Both the position numbers and the translations under genes were made by a program. DNA of 64,000 nt from Adlercreutzia agrestimuris (lineage in GTDB: Bacteria > Actinomycetota > Coriobacteriia > Coriobacteriales > Eggerthellaceae), in assembly GCF_943193125.1 (NCBI RefSeq), contig NZ_CALPCX010000002.1, positions 310,001-374,000 of the forward strand, given 5' to 3'. Each line of letters opens with the position of its first letter. Positions within the stretch are counted from its first letter, which is position 1. Below, in pieces: positions 52,121 through 62,200 of the stretch. The notes under the pieces are model-generated. The model was not told where the DNA came from and did no database searches. It saw only the letters and a list, made by a program, of their open reading frames with translations.

Positions 52121-53704
52121 ATGAAAAAGCATATGATGGGCGAAGGTGTAAGCCGTCGTAACTTCTTAAAGATGGGTGCGGGCGCCGCAGCGCTTGCTGG
52201 TGTAGGTGCGCTGGCTGGTTGTGCGCCGCAGAGCAAAACAGACGCCGCGCAAGCTGAATTGGCACAAACGGGCGAACAGGCAAGCGTTGAGGCAGCTGAT
52301 CCGCTGGCTGCTCCTGCTGCTATTACTGATATTGCAGAGACGCGCGATTATGACATTGTCGTTGTTGGTCTTGGTATGGCGGGTGCTGCATGTGCCTTGT
52401 CAGCAACTGAAGGTGGTGCAAAAGTTGCTGTTTTGCAAAAAGGCGACATGTGCCTGACCCATGGTAACTTCTGTGCCATTATTAACAGCCCTGAGTTCAC
52501 CGAAGCTGGCTGTGAAGAAATTGATGTTGACGCCATGATGAAGCAGTTCAACGCATCAAATAACAACCTTATTAATTGGAGCTTGGTTCGCCGTTACTTC
52601 AATGAGTCTCCGGAGTCTGGTAGCTGGATTTTGAAGAAGGCAGAAGAAGCTGGCGTTGAGGCTATCATCCCTGCACCTATTCCTGCTGTCAAGTTCAAGG
52701 GTAAGCAAATTGCTGGCGCAATGGGTATGGCTGATTTGGCAGTACAAAAAGGCGCTGAAGTCTTCTATGATTGCCCTGGTGTACAGCTGGTAACTGATGA
52801 GTCTGGTGCTGTTACGGGTGTTATCGGCCAAAGCGAAGATGGTTATATCCAGTTCAACGCTTCAAAGGGTGTTGTCCTTGCAACGGGTGACTACGGCAAT
52901 AATCGTGACATGCTGGCAAAATGGTGCCCCGGTGCACTGCCATTTGAGAACTTCTACAACCCGCCTTACAACGATGGCGAAGGTCACCTCATGGGTCTGT
53001 GGGCAGGCGGTCGCATGCAGGAGGCACCGCATCCTAAGATGGTGCATGTGCATCACTATGTTGGTGACGGCGACATTAATGCGCCGATGCGCAAGGCACC
53101 GTGGCTCAACATCAACGACTACGGTGAGCGCTTTATGGACGAAAGCACCCTGTATGAGCATCGTTGCAACCAGGCGGTAAAGTATCCCGATGTACATGCA
53201 ACGCAGATTTTCGATGGCAACTATGAGCAGTATTATGCTCAGATGCCCAACCAGGTTGACCCGGCAAACGATGGCACGCTCGAAGAATTTATTGAGTGGG
53301 GCTTTGCCTTCAAGGCTGACACGCTCGAAGAACTTGCTGAACTTGCCGACTTCCCAGCAGAGAACCTGAAGGCTACGGTTGAGCGCTATAACGAATTAGT
53401 TGCAAAGGGTCGCGATGATGACTACATGAAGCCAATGGAGTTCATGTATCCCATTGACACTCCTCCTTATTATGCAATTCGCCGTCAATATGTAATTTCT
53501 GTAATTACTGGTGGTCTTGAGGTTGATGATAACTGCAACGTTGTGGACGAAGAGTGGAATCCTATTCCTGGTCTGTTTGCAATTGGCAACGTGCAAGGGG
53601 GCATGTTTGGTGGCACTGACTATCCCTTTGACATCACCGGTTTGTCGCTTGGCCGCGCTATGACCTTCGGTTATGTAGTTGGTCGCGATCTGGCAAAAGC
53701 ATAA
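52121..53704 (+). CDS. Tat-exported FAD-binding reductase, fumarate reductase-like
   Basis: 527 residues from the ATG at 52121 (GAGGAGGAAAG). Tat signal VSRRNFLKMGAGAAALAG (R12, R13) and a GCAP cysteine for possible lipidation. FAD loop YDIVVVGLGMAGAACALS near residue 85. The C-terminal FAD_binding_2 part has YPIDTPPYYAIRRQYVISV, TGGLEVDDNCNVVDEEWNP and GGTDYPFDITGLSLGRAMT. No haem domain, FMN-binding domain or partner subunit is present, so an unlinked cytochrome must donate electrons. Substrate unknown; fumarate, urocanate and cinnamate reductases belong here. Confidence 0.88.
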   Translation: MKKHMMGEGVSRRNFLKMGAGAAALAGVGALAGCAPQSKTDAAQAELAQTGEQASVEAADPLAAPAAITDIAETRDYDIVVVGLGMAGAACALSATEGGAKVAVLQKGDMCLTHGNFCAIINSPEFTEAGCEEIDVDAMMKQFNASNNNLINWSLVRRYFNESPESGSWILKKAEEAGVEAIIPAPIPAVKFKGKQIAGAMGMADLAVQKGAEVFYDCPGVQLVTDESGAVTGVIGQSEDGYIQFNASKGVVLATGDYGNNRDMLAKWCPGALPFENFYNPPYNDGEGHLMGLWAGGRMQEAPHPKMVHVHHYVGDGDINAPMRKAPWLNINDYGERFMDESTLYEHRCNQAVKYPDVHATQIFDGNYEQYYAQMPNQVDPANDGTLEEFIEWGFAFKADTLEELAELADFPAENLKATVERYNELVAKGRDDDYMKPMEFMYPIDTPPYYAIRRQYVISVITGGLEVDDNCNVVDEEWNPIPGLFAIGNVQGGMFGGTDYPFDITGLSLGRAMTFGYVVGRDLAKA

Positions 53705-53744
53705 GAGACATATCTTTCGCCAAAATAATCTCTTCCCTCCAAAA

Positions 53745-53775
53745 CGTAAGCCGCTCAATTTTTGGGCGGCTTACG
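53745..53775 (+). terminator. Terminator after the flavoprotein gene
   Basis: CGTAAGCCGC / GCGGCTTACG perfect stem with a T-rich loop. The rest of 53705-54000 is leader sequence for the ribosomal operon, with no gene. Confidence 0.75.
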
Positions 53776-54000
53776 CGCCATTTACCGTTTGTCTCCACAA
53801 CTATGGATACTCCCGGCTCCGTGGCGTTTGACAGCCTGCGCTGAGGCTGGTAAAGTTCACCGTCGCGCCTCGAAAGGGGCGTTAGTTTTCGTGTGCGTTG
53901 CAGCTGAACGCACATGTAAGCGTTTTCAGCAAGCGCCTGTTTGATGTGCGTACTTCGCGCATATGGACAGGCAAAACCGTAAGGGTAGAAGGAGAATATC

Positions 54001-54372
54001 TTGCCTACTATCAACCAGTTGGTCCGCAAGGGCCGCCAAAAGTCGGTCGACAAATCAAAGACGCCGGCTCTTAAGGGCAACCCGCAAAAGCGCGGAGTTT
54101 GCACGCGTGTGTACACCACTACGCCGAAAAAGCCGAACTCGGCTCTGCGTAAGGTCTGCCGCGTCCGTCTCGTAAATGGCATGGAAGTGACCGCCTACAT
54201 TCCGGGCGAAGGTCATAACCTCCAGGAGCACTCAATGGTGCTCATTCGCGGCGGTCGTGTAAAGGACCTTCCTGGTGTTCGTTACAAGGTCATCCGCGCA
54301 GCACTTGACTGCTCAGCGGTTGACAATCGCAAGCAAGCTCGTAGCCGCTACGGTGCAAAGCGCCCGAAGTAA
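54001..54372 (+). CDS. rpsL: Ribosomal protein uS12
   Basis: 123 residues. TTG start at 54001 with AGAAGGAG upstream; [20 protein letters not shown] is the standard start. [12 protein letters not shown] and [12 protein letters not shown] carry lysines at the two streptomycin-resistance positions, so the protein looks sensitive wild type. First gene of the str cluster. Confidence 0.98.
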   Translation: MPTINQLVRKGRQKSVDKSKTPALKGNPQKRGVCTRVYTTTPKKPNSALRKVCRVRLVNGMEVTAYIPGEGHNLQEHSMVLIRGGRVKDLPGVRYKVIRAALDCSAVDNRKQARSRYGAKRPK

Positions 54373-54491
54373 GCTAACCATTAAGTCGCGCGGGTCAGCG
54401 CGAAGTGCCAAGGGGGCACAACGCACATGCTGATCTAATGGATGAATGTCTTGTTCACCCCGAAGCGCGCAGGACCTAAGAAGGAGAACAC

Positions 54492-54962
54492 ATGCCGCGT
54501 CGTGCAGCAGCAGTCCGTCGTGAAGTAATGCCGGACGCAAAGTACAACAATCGTCTTGTCACGCAGCTGATCAACAAGATCCTGCTTGATGGCAAGAAGT
54601 CCACTGCAGAAAACATCGTGTACGGTGCTTTCGACATCATTGAGGAGAAGACCGGTCAAGATCCGCTGTCTGTCTTCAAAAAGGCAATGGACAACGTCCG
54701 CCCCACGCTTGAGGTTAAGCCGAAGCGTGTTGGTGGCGCTACCTACCAGGTACCCATGGAGGTCAATTCTCGTCGTGCCACCACGTTGGCAATTCGCTGG
54801 ATCGTTGACTTCTCTCGCAAGCGCAAAGAGCACACCATGCAGCAGCGCTTGGCTCAGGAGATCATCGATGCATCTGAGAACACTGGTGCTTCAATCAAGC
54901 GTCGCGAGGATTTGTACAAGATGGCTGAATCCAACCGTGCATTCTCGCACTACCGCTTCTAA
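54492..54962 (+). CDS. rpsG: Ribosomal protein uS7
   Basis: 156 residues, [20 protein letters not shown] to [13 protein letters not shown], full length. It has an AGAAGGAG site, lies 120 bases after rpsL and 15 before fusA. Binds the 3' major domain of 16S rRNA and in many bacteria represses its own operon. Confidence 0.98.
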   Translation: MPRRAAAVRREVMPDAKYNNRLVTQLINKILLDGKKSTAENIVYGAFDIIEEKTGQDPLSVFKKAMDNVRPTLEVKPKRVGGATYQVPMEVNSRRATTLAIRWIVDFSRKRKEHTMQQRLAQEIIDASENTGASIKRREDLYKMAESNRAFSHYRF

Positions 54963-54977
54963 GGAGGGCTTGGATTA

Positions 54978-57080
54978 ATGGCTAAAAACTCGTTGGCTCT
55001 CACCCGTAACTTCGGCATCATGGCCCACATTGATGCGGGTAAGACCACTACTACCGAGCGTATTTTGTACTACACCGGCAAGACTCATAAGATCGGTGAG
55101 GTACATGATGGCGCTGCTACCATGGACTGGATGATTCAAGAGCAGGAACGCGGCGTAACCATTACCGCAGCTGCTACCACGTGCTTTTGGAAAAAGGATG
55201 GCGAAGAGTATCGCTTCCAAATTATTGACACTCCCGGCCACGTTGACTTTACCGCTGAGGTAGAGCGTTCACTGCGTGTTCTGGACGGCACCGTTGCTGT
55301 ATTTGACGCAGTAGCTGGTGTACAGCCCCAGTCTGAGACCGTTTGGCGTCAGGCTGAGCGCTATGGAGTTCCGCGCATTGCGTTCATTAATAAGTATGAC
55401 CGCATTGGCGCTGACTTCTTCCATGCAATTCAGACCATGCGTGATCGTCTTGATGCGCCGGCAGTTGCTGCTCAGATCCCGATGGGCGCTGAGGACAACT
55501 TCTGGGGTGTTATTGACCTGGTAACCATGACTGCTTGGGACTTCAAGGCAGACGACAAGGGTATGACCTATCCGGAGCCTATGGATGCTATCCCGGCAGA
55601 ATTTGCTGAAGATGCAGAACTGTATCACCAGGAGCTGCTTGAGGCTGCTGCTGACTGTGATGATGACCTCATGGAGAAGGTTCTCATGGAGGAAGAGATC
55701 ACGGTTGATGAGCTTAAGGCTGCACTGCGCAAGGGTGTTATTGCTTGTAAGATCAACCCCGTATTTGTGGGTTCTGCTTACAAGAACAAGGGTGTTCAAG
55801 AGCTGCTTGACGCAGTTGTTGATTACCTGCCCAGCCCGCTTGATATTCCTGCAATCAAGGGTGTAAACCCTGAGACTGATCAGGAAGAAGAGCGTCCTGC
55901 TGACCCGAAGGCACCGTTCTCATCATTGGCATTTAAGATTATGACCGACCCCTACGTTGGCAAGCTGACCTACCTGCGTGTGTACTCTGGTTCACTTGAC
56001 TCAGGCAGCTATGTACTCAACGCGGTAAAGGACAAGAAAGAGCGCATTGGTCGCTTGCTGCAGATGCACTCTAATCAACGTGTAGACATTGTTAAATGTT
56101 CTGCAGGTGACATCGTTGCAGTTGTAGGTTTGAAAGATACCTCAACCGGTGACACCCTCTGCGCTGAGAATGCTCCGATTATCCTTGAGTCCATGGAGTT
56201 TGCTGACCCGGTTATTGACATTGCTGTTGAGCCGAAGACCAAAGCTGAGCAGGACAAGATGGCTATTGCTCTTCAGAAGCTTGCTGAGGAAGACCCGACA
56301 TTCCGCGTGTCAACTAACCATGAGACTGGCCAAACCATTATTGCTGGTATGGGCGAGCTTCACTTGGAAATTATTATCGACCGCTTGCTTCGCGAATTTA
56401 AGGTTGAGGCAAACGTTGGTAAACCGCAAGTAGCTTATCGCGAGCGTCCGGGCCATGAGGTCATGAGCGCTGAAGGTAAGTTTGTTCGCCAATCTGGTGG
56501 TCGCGGTCAGTACGGTCATGCGGTTATCAATATGTACCCGCAAGAGGCTGGCAAGGGCTACCTGTTTGAGAACAAGATTGTTGGCGGTGTTGTTCCGAAA
56601 GAATACATCCCTTCAATTGACAAGGGTATCCAAGAAGCACTTAACTCTGGTGTTTTGGCAGGTTATCCGGTTGAGGACATCCGCGTAGAGCTCATTGATG
56701 GTTCTTACCATGATGTTGACTCTTCTGAGGCTGCATTTAAGGTTGCTGGTTCTATGGCAATCAAAGATGCATTGCGCAAGTCTGATCCGGTCCTCCTTGA
56801 GCCGGTTATGGCTGTTGAGGTTGAGACGCCTGAAGAGTACACCGGTTTTGTTATGGGCGACATCCCAAGCCGTCGTGGCATGATCCAAGGCCAAGAGCAA
56901 CGCGGCAACGCTGTTGTTATTGAGGCTAAGGTTCCGCTGGGACAAATGTTTGGCTACGCAACTGATCTTCGTTCAGGTACGCAGGGTCGTGCAACTTACA
57001 CGATGCAGTTTGACTCTTATGAGCCTGTTCCGAAATCTGTTGCAGAAGAAATTATCAGCAAAGCCGGCGGTAACGCCTAA
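54978..57080 (+). CDS. fusA: Elongation factor G
   Basis: 700 residues. G1 [16 protein letters not shown]2 [12 protein letters not shown]3 DTPGHVDFT and G4 INKYDR, where most EF-G proteins have NKMD; the NKxD consensus is kept. Domains II to V follow, with the C-terminal [18 protein letters not shown]. Drives translocation on the ribosome. Unusually, no tuf gene follows; rpsJ comes 38 bases later. Confidence 0.97.
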   Translation: MAKNSLALTRNFGIMAHIDAGKTTTTERILYYTGKTHKIGEVHDGAATMDWMIQEQERGVTITAAATTCFWKKDGEEYRFQIIDTPGHVDFTAEVERSLRVLDGTVAVFDAVAGVQPQSETVWRQAERYGVPRIAFINKYDRIGADFFHAIQTMRDRLDAPAVAAQIPMGAEDNFWGVIDLVTMTAWDFKADDKGMTYPEPMDAIPAEFAEDAELYHQELLEAAADCDDDLMEKVLMEEEITVDELKAALRKGVIACKINPVFVGSAYKNKGVQELLDAVVDYLPSPLDIPAIKGVNPETDQEEERPADPKAPFSSLAFKIMTDPYVGKLTYLRVYSGSLDSGSYVLNAVKDKKERIGRLLQMHSNQRVDIVKCSAGDIVAVVGLKDTSTGDTLCAENAPIILESMEFADPVIDIAVEPKTKAEQDKMAIALQKLAEEDPTFRVSTNHETGQTIIAGMGELHLEIIIDRLLREFKVEANVGKPQVAYRERPGHEVMSAEGKFVRQSGGRGQYGHAVINMYPQEAGKGYLFENKIVGGVVPKEYIPSIDKGIQEALNSGVLAGYPVEDIRVELIDGSYHDVDSSEAAFKVAGSMAIKDALRKSDPVLLEPVMAVEVETPEEYTGFVMGDIPSRRGMIQGQEQRGNAVVIEAKVPLGQMFGYATDLRSGTQGRATYTMQFDSYEPVPKSVAEEIISKAGGNA

Positions 57081-57117
57081 GGCAAGCACGCGTATCAGCT
57101 AATTTGGAGGTAAACAA

Positions 57118-57426
57118 GTGGCTAATCAAAAGATTCGCATTCGCTTGAAGGGCTATGACCATGAGATCGTAGATCAGTCTACGAAACTCATCGTTGACAC
57201 CGCCCTCAAGACGGGTGCTAAGGTATCCGGTCCTATTCCGTTGCCGACGGAGCGCAATCTGTACTGCGTTGTAAAAGGCCCGCACGTCAACAAAGACTCA
57301 CGCGAGCAATTTGAAATGCGTACGCACAAGCGCTTGATCGACATTCTTGAGCCGACGTCAAACACCGTTGACTCACTGATGCGTCTTGATCTTCCCGCCG
57401 GTGTTGACATCGAAATCAAGCTGTAA
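57118..57426 (+). CDS. rpsJ: Ribosomal protein uS10
   Basis: 102 residues, GTG start with a TTTGGAGG site. [20 protein letters not shown] and [14 protein letters not shown] are diagnostic. Also the transcription factor NusE. Confidence 0.98.
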   Translation: MANQKIRIRLKGYDHEIVDQSTKLIVDTALKTGAKVSGPIPLPTERNLYCVVKGPHVNKDSREQFEMRTHKRLIDILEPTSNTVDSLMRLDLPAGVDIEIKL

Positions 57427-57440
57427 GGGGGTAAAAGACA

Positions 57441-58064
57441 ATGATCAATGCCATTTATGGTAAAAAGGTCGGCATGACCCAGCTGTTTGGCGAGGATGAT
57501 CGCGTTATCCCCGTAACAGTAATTTTGGCTGAGCCGAACACCATCTGCCAGGTGAAGACCACCGATACCGATGGTTATGAGGCTGTTCAGCTGGGCTTTG
57601 GTGCCATTAAAGAACAGAAGGTGAACAAGCCGATGGCTGGTCACTTCGCAAAGCAAGGCGTTGCACCTACGCGCTATCTGCGTGAGGTTCGCGTTGAGAA
57701 TGCTGGCGAATACAACGTTGGTGACACGCAAACGGTTGCAGCTTTCGCCGAGACGCCTAAGGTTGACGTAACCGGCGTTTCAAAGGGCAAGGGCTTTGCA
57801 GGCGTTATCAAGCGCTGGCACTTCGGTGGTGGCCCAGGCGGACACGGTGCACACTTCCACCGCGCTCCTGGTTCAATCGGCCAGTGCGCTACGCCGTCTC
57901 GCGTGTTCAAGGGACTCAAGCTCCCGGGACACATGGGCTGCGACACCATCACGGTGAAGAACCTTGAGGTTGTACGCGTGGATGAGGAGCAGAACCTCAT
58001 CTTGGTTAAGGGTGCAATCCCTGGTGGCAAAAACGGCATCGTTCGTGTTCGCATGTCGAAGTAG
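57441..58064 (+). CDS. rplC: Ribosomal protein uL3
   Basis: 207 residues. [20 protein letters not shown] at the start and [20 protein letters not shown] in the loop reaching to the peptidyl-transferase centre. Lies 14 bases after rpsJ. Confidence 0.98.
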   Translation: MINAIYGKKVGMTQLFGEDDRVIPVTVILAEPNTICQVKTTDTDGYEAVQLGFGAIKEQKVNKPMAGHFAKQGVAPTRYLREVRVENAGEYNVGDTQTVAAFAETPKVDVTGVSKGKGFAGVIKRWHFGGGPGGHGAHFHRAPGSIGQCATPSRVFKGLKLPGHMGCDTITVKNLEVVRVDEEQNLILVKGAIPGGKNGIVRVRMSK

Positions 58065-58088
58065 AAACCTTAAAGGAGCTTGTATATC

Positions 58089-58712
58089 ATGACGACTATT
58101 GAGATCAAAGACGCGAGCGGGAAGAAGGCTGGCACTGCTGACCTGACCCCCTCGGTGTTCGGCATCGAGCCGAACGTGCCCGTCATGCACCAGGTCGTGC
58201 GTGCACAGCGCGCCTCCTGGCGACAGGGCACGCATGACACGCGTACGCGTGGCGAAGTTCGTGGCGGCGGCAAGAAGCCGTATCGTCAGAAGGGCACGGG
58301 TCGTGCTCGTCAGGGTACTATTCGCGCCCCACAATGGGCTGGCGGCGGTACCGTATTTGGCCCGCATCCGCGCAGCTACGCTTTCAGCGTGAACAAGAAG
58401 GAAATCAAGCTGGCTATGCGCTCAGCGCTGTCTGCTAAGCTTGCTGATAATCAGCTGATGGTCGTAAAGGACTTTGACTTTGCAGAGCCCTCAACCAAAG
58501 AGGCTGCAGCAGCTCTCAAGGCACTTGACTTGAGCGGTCGCATCACGCTTGTTATTGCTGACGACGCAGTAAACACCTTCTTGTCATTCCGTAATATCCA
58601 ATCGGTGACTATCGTTCCTGCGCGTTCGATCAACACCTATGACTTGATTGACAACAAGATGCTGGTTGTTACCGAGTCTGCACTGAAGTACATCGAGGAG
58701 GTGCTTGCATAA
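58089..58712 (+). CDS. rplD: Ribosomal protein uL4
   Basis: 207 residues from the ATG at 58089 (AAAGGAG site). The exit-tunnel loop is visible (GGGKKPYRQKGTGRARQGTI then APQWAGGGTVFGP). The stop overlaps the rplW start by one base. In many bacteria L4 controls the S10 operon. Confidence 0.98.
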   Translation: MTTIEIKDASGKKAGTADLTPSVFGIEPNVPVMHQVVRAQRASWRQGTHDTRTRGEVRGGGKKPYRQKGTGRARQGTIRAPQWAGGGTVFGPHPRSYAFSVNKKEIKLAMRSALSAKLADNQLMVVKDFDFAEPSTKEAAAALKALDLSGRITLVIADDAVNTFLSFRNIQSVTIVPARSINTYDLIDNKMLVVTESALKYIEEVLA

Positions 58713-58999
58713 TGAACAAGGATCCCCGCGAGGTCATCATTCGCCCCGTGATTACGGAGCACAGCTATGACATGATGGAGCGCAACACCTACACCTTTGA
58801 GGTGGCTAAGGATGCGAACAAAATTGAGATCCGTCAGGCTATTGAGGCTATCTTTGACGTAACGGTTACCAAGGTTAACACCTTGAACGTAAAATCAAAG
58901 CCGAAGCGCGTGCGTTACCAGACTGGTCGCACCCGCACGTGGAAGAAGGCCATGGTTACGCTCAAAGAGGGCGACACCATTGAGTTGTTCGCTTCTTAA
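58712..58999 (+). CDS. rplW: Ribosomal protein uL23
   Basis: 95 residues. VIIRPVITEHSYDMMERNTY and FDVTVTKVNTLNVKSKPKRV are standard. It docks chaperones at the tunnel exit. Here it ends the operon: a strong terminator comes 44 bases later and rplB does not follow. Confidence 0.98.
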   Translation: MNKDPREVIIRPVITEHSYDMMERNTYTFEVAKDANKIEIRQAIEAIFDVTVTKVNTLNVKSKPKRVRYQTGRTRTWKKAMVTLKEGDTIELFAS

Positions 59000-59042
59000 G
59001 AGCTGAGCTATTAGCTTAAGCGCAGAAGCGTAGTTCATGTTT

Positions 59043-59084
59043 AAAGACCCTGGATGCCTCTTAAGGTGTCCAGGGTCTTTTTTT
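59043..59084 (+). terminator. Strong terminator after rplW
   Basis: AAAGACCCTGGA / TCCAGGGTCTTT stem followed by a T-run. Confidence 0.9.
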
Positions 59085-59230
59085 GCTCGAAGTAATATAT
59101 GTGCTGATAAATCAACATAAACTTTCACCGTAATCTTGCAGAAACTCTACCGTTAACAAACCGTTATGTTTATAATGAATCCAAATGCATAAATGCAGCA
59201 AATTTAGACTCATATAGGTTAGGTGAGATT

Positions 59231-62200
59231 ATGCAAAATCCTTCACGGATAAGCGCAGAGGTAAAACAGAAGAACCGCTCACAAATACTACAAGGTGGTC
59301 GCCGCACAGCTAAAAAAGCTGTAAGTGTCTTATGTGCGGTCCTGCTTGCATGTGGACTTTGGCCAGTGTTTGCATTGGCAGACGAGCAGGCAGCTGAACA
59401 GGCAGACGAACAGGCAGTTGAACAGGCCGCTGATGAGCTTATCCAACCACAGGCGCTTGCCAATACCTATGGGTCGGCTGATTCGGCAAAACTGGTAATT
59501 GATGCAATTGGTAAAAAGATTTCCTCTTCTGGAACCAAACTACCTGACAATGCTACGGCAGATGTGCTTCAGGACGGATATTTGTCACTGGTAGGTCCTT
59601 ATCAATTCAACGCAACGGGAAATACTAACGTTCGAGGCAAGTTTGATGCTGCTATTGGTCAAGCGGTTCACTCATCGCGCGTGACCAATGAAGAGGCATT
59701 AGTTGGTTACAAGATGGACAACATGAACGTTGGTGGGACGAGTAGGGTTATTGGAGGCACCACCACAGCAGGTCGCGCAAATGTGAATTCCAGCTCAGCT
59801 CGTTTGGTGGATCCTCAGTCAAGCGATGTCACTATTCATAAAGCCTACCTGGTTGTTGCAGCTAGCCAAAATGCTGCCATGGGAAACTCAGCGTCGGTAT
59901 GTCCCTTGGCGCACTATGGTGTGAGCTTCATGGGGCCATCTGGCGTGGTAAGTCGTTATTTCCCAGAAGTTGTTTATACCGATGACTCTCAGCAACGTGC
60001 TTCGTGCTTCTTCGATGTAACTGACCTTGTTAAGCGCGAAGGCTATGGTTGGTATACGGCCATTAATATTCCTGCCGCCGCTCGAGACGAGTCTAATAGC
60101 TATGGCGGTGACTATTTCGGCTCATGGAAGCTTGTAGTAGTTGAAGAAAACACGGCTGTGGCTCCACGTATGCTGCGCCTTAAGCTTGGTGGCACCACGG
60201 TGAAAAACGGTGGCGATTGTTCGGTGAGCATTTCAGGCGAAGGTCTTTCGGTTGTCGGTGATCCAGCAGGCGAATTGGTTATCGCAATGGATGGCTCTGA
60301 CTTTGGTGATAGTAATCAAAACTTGCAATATTCCACCAAAAAGGCAGGTGCGGCGGGTATTGCGGGAAACATTGCTAATACAGCTAAGTTGCGTTCTGCT
60401 CAAAAGTTTTTCAATCTCCGCGTAGATAACCGCGATTATCTCACTGATGCTGACTTTGATCCAGCACCAAAGCAATCCAACAATAATGCGTTGTCACAAT
60501 TTAATGGGGGAACAAACATCTCTCTTCATAATACCGACCTGACTGTTATGGATGTTGAAAAGAAGGGTGAAGCTACCAACCCTGCTGGCTTGGTATTGGA
60601 TGGTGGTGAAACTGAGGTAGTACTGCAAGCAGTTACCAACCTGAACCCCACAACCCTTACTGTGCTTGGTCTGGCACTTGAGATCGTAACGCCTGATTTC
60701 AAGACTTCGCTCTCAATTGCTAACCTGACCAAACACTACGCTACCTCAGATCAAGGCTATACCGTTTCACCTACAAGTGACTTTTATGCTGATGATGGTG
60801 ATGATTTGCGTGCAGTAATGCTTTGCGAGAACACCTCTCCCGAAACCAAACAATATCTTGGTCTTTCTGATCCTGTTGCCAAGGTGACTGTTAATGGCTT
60901 TAGCTCAGTTGACAAGAATTCAGTCAAAGCATACTTCCGAGCCACCAATGGTGAAACCTACCGCATGGCAAATGTGAAAGTTTCAGAAAATACTGATGGT
61001 TCGTTTACGGTAGAAGCGGAAGGATTTGAGGAAGATAGCGCAGGCGATTCGGTGGTTATTACCACGCAGGGTTACTTTGAGATCTCCTTTAACGGTAAAG
61101 CTCGCGGCACGAAAGACTTTACGCAGTATTCAAACCGTGCGTCCATCCAAGGCAACTTTGTTGACGAACAAGACAATCATCACAATTTCTTGCTGACAAA
61201 TCTTGGTTTGCAAACTGTTCAAACTGCTTCAAATGCTAAAAAGTATTCGGTAACCGTTAGCGGCGTTGGTCGTGGATCTGGAACTGTTACAGGTACGGGT
61301 AACTATTACGGCGAAGATGTGGCTCCTATTGTTTGGCAGGCTGATGAGGGAAGTACGGTCTCAGCGGTATTTGTTGACTCACAAGTTCGCGATGACTTGG
61401 TAGAAGACGCGGCTGCTCGCGCAGCGACGGGTACTTTAAGTCTCCCGATTGAAAACCAAGACCATGAAGTGGTTGTTGTCTTTGACAAGGACGATGAAGA
61501 GGAGAATCCTCTTCCGCCTGAGACAGATGAAGACGGAACCATTACCTACGCTGTCACCACTATTACCGACGGTGGTATTCAAGAGATTACCCCCAGCATG
61601 AGCGTAAAAGAGGGCTCAGATGCTGAAGTTACGTGGACAACAAAACCGGGCTATAAGGTTGTTTCAGTACTTGTTGATGGTGTTGCAATAGCAGCTACCG
61701 ATTCAGGGAGTGTTTCGTTTAGCGATATAGCGCATGCACATCAAGTTCAGGTGCTTACTGAGCGCATTTCATCTGGTCAGTCAGGTGTTCCCTATGTGCG
61801 TACATCGCTGGCGGGAGAGGGTCAAATTACTCCTTCGTCAATGGTCGTGAAAGGTTCCTCGTACGACGTTACCTTTAAAGCAAAAACCGACACCGCCGTC
61901 TTGTCAAAAGTTCTTATTAACGGCGTAGAGGTCTTTAATGAGTATTGGCATAATCCCAAGACTGGCTCAAAAGAAAATGAAGCATTCGTAGCAACTTATA
62001 AGACTGATGAATCTGGTGTGTATACCATTCCTTTGAAAAACATTACCCAAGATCAATCGGTAGAGGTTGTGTATCGCTCTACTGCTCCAAGTGGTACAGG
62101 TGACATTAATACCTATCCCACAGATCTTACAGTTTCAACTTCGCTGAGTGGTGGTATTGGTACGATAACTCCTGCTCAGAATGTAGCTGACGGAGCAACT

